Shown here: one piece after another, positions 1-11,296 of the stretch
How the letters are laid out: each line of letters starts with the position of its first letter
Position numbering within the stretch: the first letter of the stretch is position 1
Assembly (NCBI GenBank): GCA_045598845.1
Contig: JAZRUY010000147.1
Span: 1 to 30,063 of the forward strand
From: JAZRUY01 sp045598845
GTDB lineage: Bacteria > Verrucomicrobiota > Lentisphaeria > Victivallales > Victivallaceae
Length of the DNA stretch: 30,063 bases
Reading direction: 5' to 3'
Made by a program: the position numbers and the translations under genes
Notes under the pieces: model-generated
Databases searched by the model: none
What the model was told of the DNA's origin: nothing
Seen by the model: only the letters and a program-made list of their open reading frames with translations

Positions 1-348
1 AACTTCGCCCAGCATTTCTCCGAATTTTGCGGCATGCTCGGCTTCTTCAAAAGCGATTCTTTTATAGGCTTCGGCAATTTCCGGATAGCCCTCGCGGTCA
101 GCCTGCCGGCTCATGGCAAGATACATACCGACTTCGCAGCACTCGCCGCTGAAATGCGCCTTCAACCCTTCCAGCACTTCGGCATCGACGCCTTTGGCCA
201 CCCCGATTTCATGCACCGTGGCGAAAGAGACAGCCGCATCGCTTTTCTCAATGAATTTGCTTCCCGGCGCCTTGCACTGCGGACACTGTGCCGGAGGCTC
301 ATTCCCCTCATAAACATAACCGCAGACCGGACACACATAACGTTTCAT
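1..348 (-). CDS. Reverse rubrerythrin / NADH peroxidase-like, partial (C-terminus off the left edge)
   Basis: Translating the minus strand from the ATG at 348 gives 116 codons that stay open to the window edge. The N-terminus is a rubredoxin-type iron site: CPVCGY at about residues 6-11 and CPQCKAP at about 23-29. It is followed by a ferritin-like diiron domain with GECCEVGMYLAM and FEEAEHAAKFGEML. Rubredoxin first and ferritin-like second is the 'reverse' rubrerythrin order typical of anaerobes; the family reduces hydrogen peroxide (and oxygen) in the cytoplasm using electrons from NADH via rubredoxin-type partners. The start is supported by AGGAG six to eight bases upstream. The gene follows the rpsS terminator, so it is probably a separate unit. 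A Fur/PerR-like palindrome lies about 100 bases upstream, which suits peroxide-responsive control. The exact substrate cannot be told from a partial sequence. Confidence 0.9.
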   Translation of the reverse strand, partial: MKRYVCPVCGYVYEGNEPPAQCPQCKAPGSKFIEKSDAAVSFATVHEIGVAKGVDAEVLEGLKAHFSGECCEVGMYLAMSRQADREGYPEIAEAYKRIAFEEAEHAAKFGEMLGEV

Positions 349-445
349 TTTTTTACTCCTGGTTAAAGATTGACTTCCACAGAATATATCTACATTATTT
401 AACATAATCACATAAAATAATAAATCCAGCAATTTTTCTAAAAAA

Positions 446-460
446 CGAGAATAATTATCA
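446..460 (-). promoter_or_regulatory. Fur/PerR-family operator-like box upstream of the rubrerythrin
   Basis: On the minus strand this reads TGATAATTATTCTCG. It matches the 7-1-7 Fur consensus TGATAATnATTATCA at 12 of 14 defined positions. A neighbouring perfect inverted repeat TTATC-AGC-GATAA lies at 463-475, just downstream of the rpsS terminator. The stretch 361-474 is very AT-rich and should also contain the rubrerythrin promoter. TATATT near 389-394 is one possible -10, but I could not settle on a -35. Regulation by a Fur-family protein is inferred. Confidence 0.45.
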
Positions 461-474
461 AATTATCGCTGATA

Positions 475-508
475 AATAAAAAACGGCCCGCACTAAATGC
501 GGACCGTT
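475..508 (-). terminator. Intrinsic terminator after rpsS
   Basis: The minus strand forms an 11-pair stem (AACGGTCCGCA with TGCGGGCCGTT, one G-U pair) around a TTTAG loop. It is followed directly by a U-run (TTTTTTATTTAT). It begins 14 bases after the rpsS stop codon and closes the ribosomal protein operon. Confidence 0.9.
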
Positions 509-521
509 GACCGGACTGATA

Positions 522-785
522 TTACTTACCGGAAACCACACCGTGCTCTTTGAAAGTACGGGTAGGCGCGAATTCACCGAGTTTATGACCCACCATATTT
601 TCCGTAACAAACACGGAAACAAAGGAACGGCCGTTATGCACGCTGAATGTATGTCCGACAAAATCCGGAATGATCATCGAGCGGCGCGACCAAGTCTTGA
701 TCGCGGTCTTCGCTTTACCGACCTTGGCGACTTTATCAATCAGATACTGATCGACAAAAGGTCCTTTTTTAATCGATCTGGGCAT
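522..785 (-). CDS. rpsS: Small ribosomal subunit protein uS19
   Basis: This is an 87-residue complete S19, which binds 16S rRNA in the head of the 30S subunit near S13. It has the family opening MPRSIKKGPFVD, the WSRRSMIIPDFVGHTFSVHNG core and the conserved GHKLGEFAPTRTF C-terminal motif. Its ATG overlaps the rplB stop by one base (TAATG), so translation is coupled. In most bacteria rpsS is followed at once by rplV and rpsC. Here a strong terminator comes 14 bases after the stop and the next gene is a rubrerythrin, so this is the last gene of the operon. Confidence 0.98.
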   Translation of the reverse strand: MPRSIKKGPFVDQYLIDKVAKVGKAKTAIKTWSRRSMIIPDFVGHTFSVHNGRSFVSVFVTENMVGHKLGEFAPTRTFKEHGVVSGK

Positions 786-1615
786 TACTTCTTCCTCCGT
801 TCAACAATGAAATTCTTCGAAGTCTTCTTCGGATTGCGGGTACGTTTGCCCTTGGAGAGCTGACCCCACGGCGAAACCGGATGTCCGCCGCCGGAAGAAC
901 GGCCTTCTCCGCCGCCCATCGGGTGGTCAACCGGGTTCATCGCCACACCGCGGACATGAGGACGGAAACCGAGATAACGTTTCTTACCGGCTTTACCCAT
1001 CTTGACATTCATGTAGTCGATATTTCCGACCTGACCGATCATCGCGGAGCAATCCAGATTGACCATACGGACTTCCCCGGACGGCAACTTAATCTGAGCG
1101 TAAACATCTTCCTTACCGCGGAGAACCGCGACCTGACCGGCGGACCGCACCATCTTGGCGCCGCGGCCGGGATACAGTTCGATGCAGCAGATATCCACAC
1201 CGACCGGAATATCACGCAGTTTTTTCCAGTTACCCGGTTTGATTTCAGCCTTGGAGCCGTTCATAACCGTCGCACCGACCTTCAAGCCGTCGGCAGCCAC
1301 GATGTAGGATTTCGCCCCGCCTTCATACTCGATCAGCGCGATGTTGGCCGTGCGGTTCGGGTCATACTCAATAGTGAGCACTTTCGCCGGCACATTCTCA
1401 TTGCCGCGCACAAAATCCACCATCCGGTAGCGGCGCTTGTTGCCGCCGCCGCGGAAACGCACTGTCATACGGCCGGCATTATTGCGCCCGCCGGAGGATT
1501 TGATTCCCTTGACCAGCTTCTTCTCCGGAGAAGTACTGGTAATGACAGACTCGTAGTCCATCACCGCCATATGACGCCGGGAGGGGGTCGAAGGTGTATA
1601 ATTCTTAACCGCCAT
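785..1615 (-). CDS. rplB: Large ribosomal subunit protein uL2
   Basis: This is a 276-residue full-length L2, a core 50S protein needed for subunit association and the peptidyl-transferase region. Family landmarks are the GGRNNAGRMTVRFRGGGNKRRYR stretch (about residues 42-64), RSAGQVAVLRGKEDVYAQIKLPSGEVR, and the C-terminal RPHVRGVAMNPVDHPMGGGEGRSSGG loop, which carries the conserved histidine region. A GGGAG ribosome binding site lies eight bases before the ATG. The gene is 18 bases downstream of rplW and overlaps rpsS by one base. Confidence 0.98.
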   Translation of the reverse strand: MAVKNYTPSTPSRRHMAVMDYESVITSTSPEKKLVKGIKSSGGRNNAGRMTVRFRGGGNKRRYRMVDFVRGNENVPAKVLTIEYDPNRTANIALIEYEGGAKSYIVAADGLKVGATVMNGSKAEIKPGNWKKLRDIPVGVDICCIELYPGRGAKMVRSAGQVAVLRGKEDVYAQIKLPSGEVRMVNLDCSAMIGQVGNIDYMNVKMGKAGKKRYLGFRPHVRGVAMNPVDHPMGGGEGRSSGGGHPVSPWGQLSKGKRTRNPKKTSKNFIVERRKK

Positions 1616-1633
1616 TGTAATTTCTCCCTGGAG

Positions 1634-1915
1634 TTAAATTAAATCAATAGTACCTTCGGACAAGGTGACCACGGCTTTTTTCCAATCCGGACGGCGCCCC
1701 ATTTTCATGGTACGCCCGGCGCGCTTGGCCTTGCCCTCGTAATTCATAACATTGACCGACTTTACCTTGACTTTGAAAAGTTCCTCTATCGCGGCGCCGA
1801 TCTCGATTTTTCCCGCAGCCGGGCTGACCTTGAATACGTACTTCGATGCTTTCGCCATCGCATTACTCTTCTCGGTAATGACCGGAGCGAGGATAACACT
1901 GTAAGCGTTATTCAT
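1634..1915 (-). CDS. rplW: Large ribosomal subunit protein uL23
   Basis: This is a 93-residue L23, a protein at the polypeptide exit tunnel that docks trigger factor and SRP. Conserved features are the VILAPVITEKS opening, KYVFKVSPAAGKIEIGAAIEELFKVKVKSVN, and the basic GRRPDWKKAVVTL end. An AAGGAG ribosome binding site precedes the ATG. It sits 13 bases after rplD in the normal S10-operon order. Confidence 0.98.
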   Translation of the reverse strand: MNNAYSVILAPVITEKSNAMAKASKYVFKVSPAAGKIEIGAAIEELFKVKVKSVNVMNYEGKAKRAGRTMKMGRRPDWKKAVVTLSEGTIDLI

Positions 1916-1928
1916 GATTCATCTCTCC

Positions 1929-2564
1929 TTACGCCAGCCGTTGTATGAATGCATCAAGAGCATCCTTGGTAAACAGAAGCTTGCCGAACCGGAGCAACTC
2001 GTAAGTGTTTACGCAATCAGACTTGCGCAATACCAGATTGGCGATATTTCCGGTAGCGCATACAACCGCTTCCTGATTTTCCAAGTTCGGAACAGTCACC
2101 ATCACGGTATCGGCATCCGCCTTCACCGCTTTGAGCACAGCAACCATGCTCTTAGTCTTGTGATCCGGCAACGAGAGAGCATCAACAACAATCACATCGC
2201 CTTCGACCAGACGCTCGGAAAAAGCGCGCTTCAAAGCCAGCATAAGTACCTTTTTGTTGACTTTCTTGGCAAAAGAACGGGGACGCGGACCGAAGGCCAC
2301 ACCACCGCCCAGCCAAACGGGACTGCGGCTGGAACCGGCGCGGGCGCGGCCGTTGCCTTTCTGCCGGAACGGTTTGGCTCCGCCTCCGGAAACCTCGCCG
2401 CGGGTTTTAGTGCAGGCCGTACCGGCGCGCTGTCCGGCCATGAAAGCGACCACGGCATCATGAACCGCCTGCTCGCCTTTTTCAAGTTCGATGGCGCTGT
2501 CGGGAACGGTATATTCCCCTACCTTAGCACCCTTGCAATCCAGAATATCAAGAATATTTGCCAT
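1929..2564 (-). CDS. rplD: Large ribosomal subunit protein uL4
   Basis: The frame encodes L4, a 50S tunnel-wall protein and, in E. coli, the autogenous repressor of the S10 operon. The conserved KTRGEVSGGGAKPFRQKGNGRARAGSSRSPVWLGGGVAFGP loop lines the exit tunnel. The frame opens at a GTG at 2579 that overlaps the rplC stop, and ATGs follow at 2570 and 2564. I chose 2564 (MANILDILD, 211 aa) because GAGGG lies eight bases upstream; it sits only two bases before the 2570 ATG. Translation is probably coupled to rplC. The start remains slightly uncertain. Confidence 0.95.
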   Translation of the reverse strand: MANILDILDCKGAKVGEYTVPDSAIELEKGEQAVHDAVVAFMAGQRAGTACTKTRGEVSGGGAKPFRQKGNGRARAGSSRSPVWLGGGVAFGPRPRSFAKKVNKKVLMLALKRAFSERLVEGDVIVVDALSLPDHKTKSMVAVLKAVKADADTVMVTVPNLENQEAVVCATGNIANLVLRKSDCVNTYELLRFGKLLFTKDALDAFIQRLA

Positions 2565-2575
2565 ATTCATCACCC

Positions 2576-3223
2576 TCACTTCGCCGATCTCTTAACCGCG
2601 CTGCGGATGACAAGAATCCCGCCGTTGGCACCGGGCACGGCGCCTTTAACCAGCAGTACATTGTCTTCGGCCATGACTTTGACCACGCGGAGATTCTGCA
2701 CAGTGCGGTACACATTGCCCATGTGACCGGGCATCCGCTTACCTTTTATAACATTACCCGGCCATTCACGGCAACCTATGGAACCGCCGCGACGCTCCCA
2801 GGCGCCGCCGTGGCTTCCGCGTCCGCCGGCAAAATTGTGGCGTTTCACAACACCCTGAAATCCGCGTCCCTTAATAAGACCGACGATGTCAAGGAATTCG
2901 TCCGCGGCAAACGCATCCGCCTTGATAACGCTGCCGAGTTCAGGAGCCTGATCTCCGGCACCGAGACGGATCTCGCGCAAAACCGCGGGCAGCGACTTTC
3001 CGGTAATGCCGGCTTTAGCCAGATGCCCCTGACGAGCCTTGTCAACATTTTTGGATTTACGTTCACCGAAACCCAACTGGACGGCCGAATAACCGTCGCG
3101 CTCCTGAGTTTTAATCCCGGCGACAACACAAGGACCGGCCTGAATCACCGTAACGGGGATCAGCACACCCTTGTCGTCGTACACCTGGGTCATACCCAGT
3201 TTCTTACCGATTAAACCTTTCAT
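2576..3223 (-). CDS. rplC: Large ribosomal subunit protein uL3
   Basis: This is a 215-residue L3, one of the first proteins to assemble on 23S rRNA and close to the peptidyl-transferase centre. Conserved parts are MKGLIGKKLGMTQVYDDKG, the GRGFQGVVKRHNFAGGRGSHG loop, where Q is the usual methylation site, and MPGHMGNVYRTVQNLRVV. AAAGGAG precedes the ATG. A 76-base gap separates it from rpsJ, the widest gap inside the S10 block. I saw no convincing terminator or promoter there. Confidence 0.97.
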   Translation of the reverse strand: MKGLIGKKLGMTQVYDDKGVLIPVTVIQAGPCVVAGIKTQERDGYSAVQLGFGERKSKNVDKARQGHLAKAGITGKSLPAVLREIRLGAGDQAPELGSVIKADAFAADEFLDIVGLIKGRGFQGVVKRHNFAGGRGSHGGAWERRGGSIGCREWPGNVIKGKRMPGHMGNVYRTVQNLRVVKVMAEDNVLLVKGAVPGANGGILVIRSAVKRSAK

Positions 3224-3299
3224 ACTTTCTCCTTTCTGAGAAACTTTCGATACGTGCCCCCAATCGGTCGGGAACAGCGGTATCTACGGAATCCGACAA

Positions 3300-3623
3300 T
3301 CAGACTCCGACTTTAATCGCAATATCCACACCGGCGGGCAGATTGAGTTTTTTAAGCTCATCCACCGTTTTCGCAGTAGGATTCACAATATCCATCATCC
3401 GCTTGTGAGTACGGATCTCAAACTGCTCCATGGACTTCTTATCAACATGAGGAGAACGGTTGACCGTCCAACGCTCAATTCTGGTCGGCAACGGTATCGG
3501 ACCGACCACCTGCGATCCGGTACGGTTCGCAGTGCTGACAATTTCTTTCACCGACTGATCCAGCACCCGGTGCTCAAAAGCCTGAAGCCGGATACGGATA
3601 CGCTGACTTACCTTATTAGCCAT
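3300..3623 (-). CDS. rpsJ: Small ribosomal subunit protein uS10 (NusE)
   Basis: This is S10, 107 residues from the ATG at 3623. It acts in the 30S head and, as NusE, in transcription antitermination and NusG-mediated coupling. It has QRIRIRLQAFEHRVLDQSVKEI, the PIPLPTRIERWTVNRSPHVDKKS loop and KLNLPAGVDIAIKV. GGAG lies eight bases before the ATG, and the ATG overlaps the fusA stop by one base (TGATG). In many bacteria tuf stands between fusA and rpsJ. Here the two genes are joined directly, merging the str and S10 operons. Confidence 0.97.
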   Translation of the reverse strand: MANKVSQRIRIRLQAFEHRVLDQSVKEIVSTANRTGSQVVGPIPLPTRIERWTVNRSPHVDKKSMEQFEIRTHKRMMDIVNPTAKTVDELKKLNLPAGVDIAIKVGV

Positions 3624-5734
3624 CACTTATTCTCCACTATTTTATCCTGAACCTGTTTCGGTACACGTTCGAAATGCGCCGGCTCCATAGAATAGGTGGC
3701 GCGGCCGCGGGACAGCGAACGGATCGCAGTCGCATAACCGAACAACTCCGACAACGGCACATTGGCATTGACCTTGGTATAACCGTTGCCGCCGGCGTTG
3801 ATTTCAGCCACCATACCGCGACGGCTGGTAATGTCGCCGATCAAATCGCCCATGTTTTCATCCGGAGTGGTAAGCTCGACTTTCATAATCGGCTCAAGCA
3901 ATACCAGTCCGGCCTTCTTCGCCGCATCCTTGAACGCCATGGAACCGGCGATTTTAAATGCGACTTCGGACGAGTCGACCGGATGATAGGAACCGTCGAT
4001 GATCTCGACCTTGAAATCAACCACGGAATAACCGGCGAGTACGCCGCCGGCGGCCGCTTCGCGGATACCCTGCACGATCGGTTTGATGAATTCCTTGGGA
4101 ATATTACCGCCGACAACCTTGTTCTCTATCACGATACCGGCGCCGCGTTCCAGCGGAATCAGATTGATAACGCAGTGGCCGTACTGACCGCGTCCGCCGG
4201 TCTGGCGAACGAATTTCATATTACTGTCGGAATTAGCACAGAGCGCTTCACGGTATGCGACCTGCGGGGCACCGGTATTGGCTTCCACCTTGAATTCCCG
4301 GACCAAACGGTCCAAAATGATTTCAAGATGCAGTTCGCCCATACCGGAAATAATCGTCTGACCGGTTTCCTCGTCACTGCGGACCTGGAAAGTCGGATCT
4401 TCTTCAGCCAATGCGATCAACCCTTTGGAAAGTTTATCGCGGTCGGCGGAACTCTTAGGCTCCACGGCGATGGAGATCACCGGTTCCGGGAATACCATGC
4501 TTTCGAGTACAATCGGATCTTCTTCAAGACAGATGGTATCGCCGGTGGTAACATTCTTAAGTCCTACCGCGGCGGCGATATCACCGGAGAAAATTTCCTG
4601 CTGTTCGACCCGGCTGTTAGCATGCATCTGCAACAACCGTCCCAAACGCTCGCGCCGGTTGGTCCGCGGGTTGTAAACACTCATCCCCTGAGAGGCCACA
4701 CCGGAATAAACCCGGAAATAGTAGAGTTTACCCACAAACGGATCGGTCATAATCTTGAACACAAGAGCGGAGAAAGGCTGCATATCACCGACATGGCGGG
4801 AAAGAGCCTCGCCGGTAGCAGGATTGCTGCCTTTGATTTCCCAAATGTCCAGAGGACTGGGCAAATAAGCCACAATGGCATCAAGAACGCGCTGCACCGC
4901 CAGATTCTTGAATGCGCTGCAGCAGGCGACCGGAACTATTTTGCCGGCCAGGGTGCAACGGCGCAATGCCGCCTTTATCTGATCGTGATCCGGAGTCTGA
5001 TCGGAAAGAATAATTTCCGCGATCTCATCATCATTGTCCCCCAGACACTCTATCATCTTTTCATACGCTGCGGAACGGAGCGCGGCCTGTTCGGCATCCG
5101 GCTCCTTTTCCTCGACATTCACACCGTTATCACCGGTGAAATAAACCGCTTTGTTTTCCAGAACATCGATAACGCCCTTGAAATCACTCTCGCGCCCGAT
5201 AGGCAGCATGATCGGAACAGGGTTGGCTCCGAGTTTCGTCTTGATTTCATTTACCACACCGTCATAATCGGCGCCGGTACGGTCCATTTTATTAACCACG
5301 GCGACAATCGGCACATGATATTTCTGCGCCTGCCGCCAAACAGTTTCACTCTGCGGCTGCACTTTGCCGACGGAGCAGAAAACCGCCACCGCACCGTCGA
5401 GAACGCGCAAGGACCGCTCCACTTCGGCGGTAAAGTCCACGTGTCCCGGAGTGTCGATGATATTGATGCGGTGATCCTGCCAGAAACAAGTAGTGGCGGC
5501 ACTGGTAATAGTGATGCCGCGTTCGCGCTCCTGCGCCATCCAGTCCATAGTCGCGGTACCCTCATGGGTATCACCGATCTTATAATTCACACCGCTGTAA
5601 AAAAGAATACGCTCGGTCAAAGTGGTTTTACCGGCATCGATATGAGCCATAATACCGATATTGCGGTATCTGGCCAACGGAGTATGACGGTCGGGAGACT
5701 CGTGATATTCCTTTTTTTCGTTTTCTGTCATCAT
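3623..5734 (-). CDS. fusA: Elongation factor G
   Basis: This is a 703-residue EF-G, the GTPase that drives ribosomal translocation. G motifs are visible: P-loop AHIDAGKTT (residues 30-38), ERGITITSAATT, DTPGHVDF and NKMD. Downstream domains include PFVGKLYYFRVYSG (domain II), MGELHLEIILDRL (domain III), RQTGGRGQYGHCVI (domain IV) and YATAIRSLSRGRATYSMEPAHFE (domain V). Length and motifs fit the canonical EF-G1 class. Two ATGs are adjacent; the outer one has GAGGG eleven bases upstream. The gene is 23 bases after rpsG and overlaps rpsJ by one base. Confidence 0.98.
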   Translation of the reverse strand: MMTENEKKEYHESPDRHTPLARYRNIGIMAHIDAGKTTLTERILFYSGVNYKIGDTHEGTATMDWMAQERERGITITSAATTCFWQDHRINIIDTPGHVDFTAEVERSLRVLDGAVAVFCSVGKVQPQSETVWRQAQKYHVPIVAVVNKMDRTGADYDGVVNEIKTKLGANPVPIMLPIGRESDFKGVIDVLENKAVYFTGDNGVNVEEKEPDAEQAALRSAAYEKMIECLGDNDDEIAEIILSDQTPDHDQIKAALRRCTLAGKIVPVACCSAFKNLAVQRVLDAIVAYLPSPLDIWEIKGSNPATGEALSRHVGDMQPFSALVFKIMTDPFVGKLYYFRVYSGVASQGMSVYNPRTNRRERLGRLLQMHANSRVEQQEIFSGDIAAAVGLKNVTTGDTICLEEDPIVLESMVFPEPVISIAVEPKSSADRDKLSKGLIALAEEDPTFQVRSDEETGQTIISGMGELHLEIILDRLVREFKVEANTGAPQVAYREALCANSDSNMKFVRQTGGRGQYGHCVINLIPLERGAGIVIENKVVGGNIPKEFIKPIVQGIREAAAGGVLAGYSVVDFKVEIIDGSYHPVDSSEVAFKIAGSMAFKDAAKKAGLVLLEPIMKVELTTPDENMGDLIGDITSRRGMVAEINAGGNGYTKVNANVPLSELFGYATAIRSLSRGRATYSMEPAHFERVPKQVQDKIVENK

Positions 5735-5757
5735 AATTAAGAATTCCCTCGCTCTGA

Positions 5758-6228
5758 TTACCAGCGGTAGTGGGCAAAAGCCTTGTTGGCCTGCGCCATC
5801 TTATAGGTGTCTTCCTTCTTTTTTACAGAAGAACCGGTATTGTCAAACGCGTCAAGCAACTCGCCGGCCAAGGATTCGGTCATCGACTTTCCCTTGCGGC
5901 CGCGGCTGTAAGTAACTATCCAGCGCATAGCCAAAGCAATCTGGCGCTCCGGATCGACATCCACCGGCACCTGATAAGTGGCACCGCCGACCCGGCGGCT
6001 TTTGACTTCCAGCTTGGGCTTCACATTCTCCAGAGCCTGCATAAAAACATCGATAGCCGGAACATCGGCTTTCTTCTGCTGAATAATATCCAGTGCGCCG
6101 TAAACAATACTCTGGGCGGTGGATTTCTTGCCCCTGGTCATAATCGTGTTAATCAAGCGGGCAATGAGTTCGCTGTTGAATTTGACATCGGGAATCAATT
6201 CCCGCTTAACGGCATTACGTCTTCTCAT
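5758..6228 (-). CDS. rpsG: Small ribosomal subunit protein uS7
   Basis: This is a 156-residue S7, which nucleates assembly of the 30S head. Conserved features are MRRRNAVKRELIPDVKFNS, INTIMTRGKKSTAQSIVYGALD, the VKSRRVGGATYQVPVDV hairpin, and the AMRWIVTYSRGRKGKSM helix. GAGGTG lies upstream of the ATG. It follows rpsL by 31 bases in the classical str order (rpsL-rpsG-fusA). Confidence 0.98.
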   Translation of the reverse strand: MRRRNAVKRELIPDVKFNSELIARLINTIMTRGKKSTAQSIVYGALDIIQQKKADVPAIDVFMQALENVKPKLEVKSRRVGGATYQVPVDVDPERQIALAMRWIVTYSRGRKGKSMTESLAGELLDAFDNTGSSVKKKEDTYKMAQANKAFAHYRW

Positions 6229-6259
6229 AGAATTTTCACCTCAGTTAAATATATAGCGC

Positions 6260-6658
6260 TTACTTTTTCTTAGTATCGGCGGCGCCTTCCTTCGGAGTCT
6301 TGGCACCGTACTTACTGCGCCCCTGACGGCGCTTATCCACACCGAGGCTGTCCAGTGCTCCTCTGACGATATGATAGCGCACACCCGGCAGGTCACGCAC
6401 ACGGCCGCCCTTGACCAAAACCACAGAGTGCTCCTGCAAATTATGCCCTTCCCCGCCGATATACGCGGTAACTTCCTGACCGTTGGTCAACCGCACGCGG
6501 GCGATTTTACGCATAGCCGAGTTCGGCTTTTTCGGAGTACGCGTAGTAACCTGCAGACATACCCCGCGCCGCTGCGGACAGGCACACAACGCTTTCGATT
6601 TGCTTTTCTTGCTTTTTTCGATGCGCCCGAAACGCACCAATTGATTAATTGTCGGCAT
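6260..6658 (-). CDS. rpsL: Small ribosomal subunit protein uS12, with Arg at position 88
   Basis: This is a 132-residue S12, a decoding-centre protein. The family signature TPKKPNSAMRK (residues 41-51) keeps Lys43. The second streptomycin-related loop reads GGRVRDLPGVRYH, so residue 88 is Arg (CGT, codon at 6395-6397) instead of the usual Lys of GGRVKDLPG. Numbering aligns exactly with E. coli counted from Met. K88R is a known streptomycin-resistance allele in E. coli and Mycobacterium. Asp89, the RimO methylthiolation site in E. coli, is kept. TAGAGGA precedes the ATG, and a probable promoter is about 50-80 bases upstream. It is the first gene after the rpoC spacer. Confidence 0.98.
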   Translation of the reverse strand: MPTINQLVRFGRIEKSKKSKSKALCACPQRRGVCLQVTTRTPKKPNSAMRKIARVRLTNGQEVTAYIGGEGHNLQEHSVVLVKGGRVRDLPGVRYHIVRGALDSLGVDKRRQGRSKYGAKTPKEGAADTKKK

Positions 6659-6710
6659 AATACAATCCTCTATTTTTCTATGCTCTTGCGATTTTACATT
6701 AAAGTTTGAT

Positions 6711-6739
6711 AAAATAATCCCTCAACTGTATTTTTTCAA
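6711..6739 (-). promoter_or_regulatory. Probable sigma70-type promoter for rpsL-rpsG-fusA-rpsJ...
   Basis: The minus strand has TTGAAA (6739-6734), a 17-base spacer and TATTTT (6716-6711), about 50 bases before the rpsL start. The spacer contains ATACAGTTGAGG, which resembles the spacer of the predicted rpoB promoter. It is predicted by eye only. Confidence 0.5.
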
Positions 6740-6763
6740 ATTATTTGCCATTCATCAGGCAAA

Positions 6764-6815
6764 AACCATTTGCGGGCGCCCCGAACGCAACCCTGTATCC
6801 GGAGTTTTCCGCAAA
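6764..6815 (-). terminator. Possible terminator or attenuator between rpoC and rpsL
   Basis: Just after the rpoC stop the minus strand can pair TTTGCGG (6815-6809) with CCGCAAA (6775-6769). An inner CTCCG/CGGGG stem is also possible. The hairpin is followed by TGGTTTTTGCC. The loop is large and the U-run starts two or three bases late, so partial termination is more likely than full. Confidence 0.35.
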
Positions 6816-6821
6816 CATTCA

Positions 6822-11282
<4,461 letters not shown>

Positions 11283-11296
11283 GTTATACCTCCAGA

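Noticed and set aside
2480..2579. GTG start of rplD at 2579 overlapping the rplC stop (GTGA)
   Set aside because: Although overlap starts are common, the only good ribosome binding site (GAGGG) fits the ATG at 2564, and the extra residues MRVMN are not typical of L4.
3674..5740. Long plus-strand open frame (688 codons) opposite fusA
   Set aside because: It mirrors the fusA codons, resembles no family, is low in complexity typical of antisense frames and overlaps a certain gene over its whole length.
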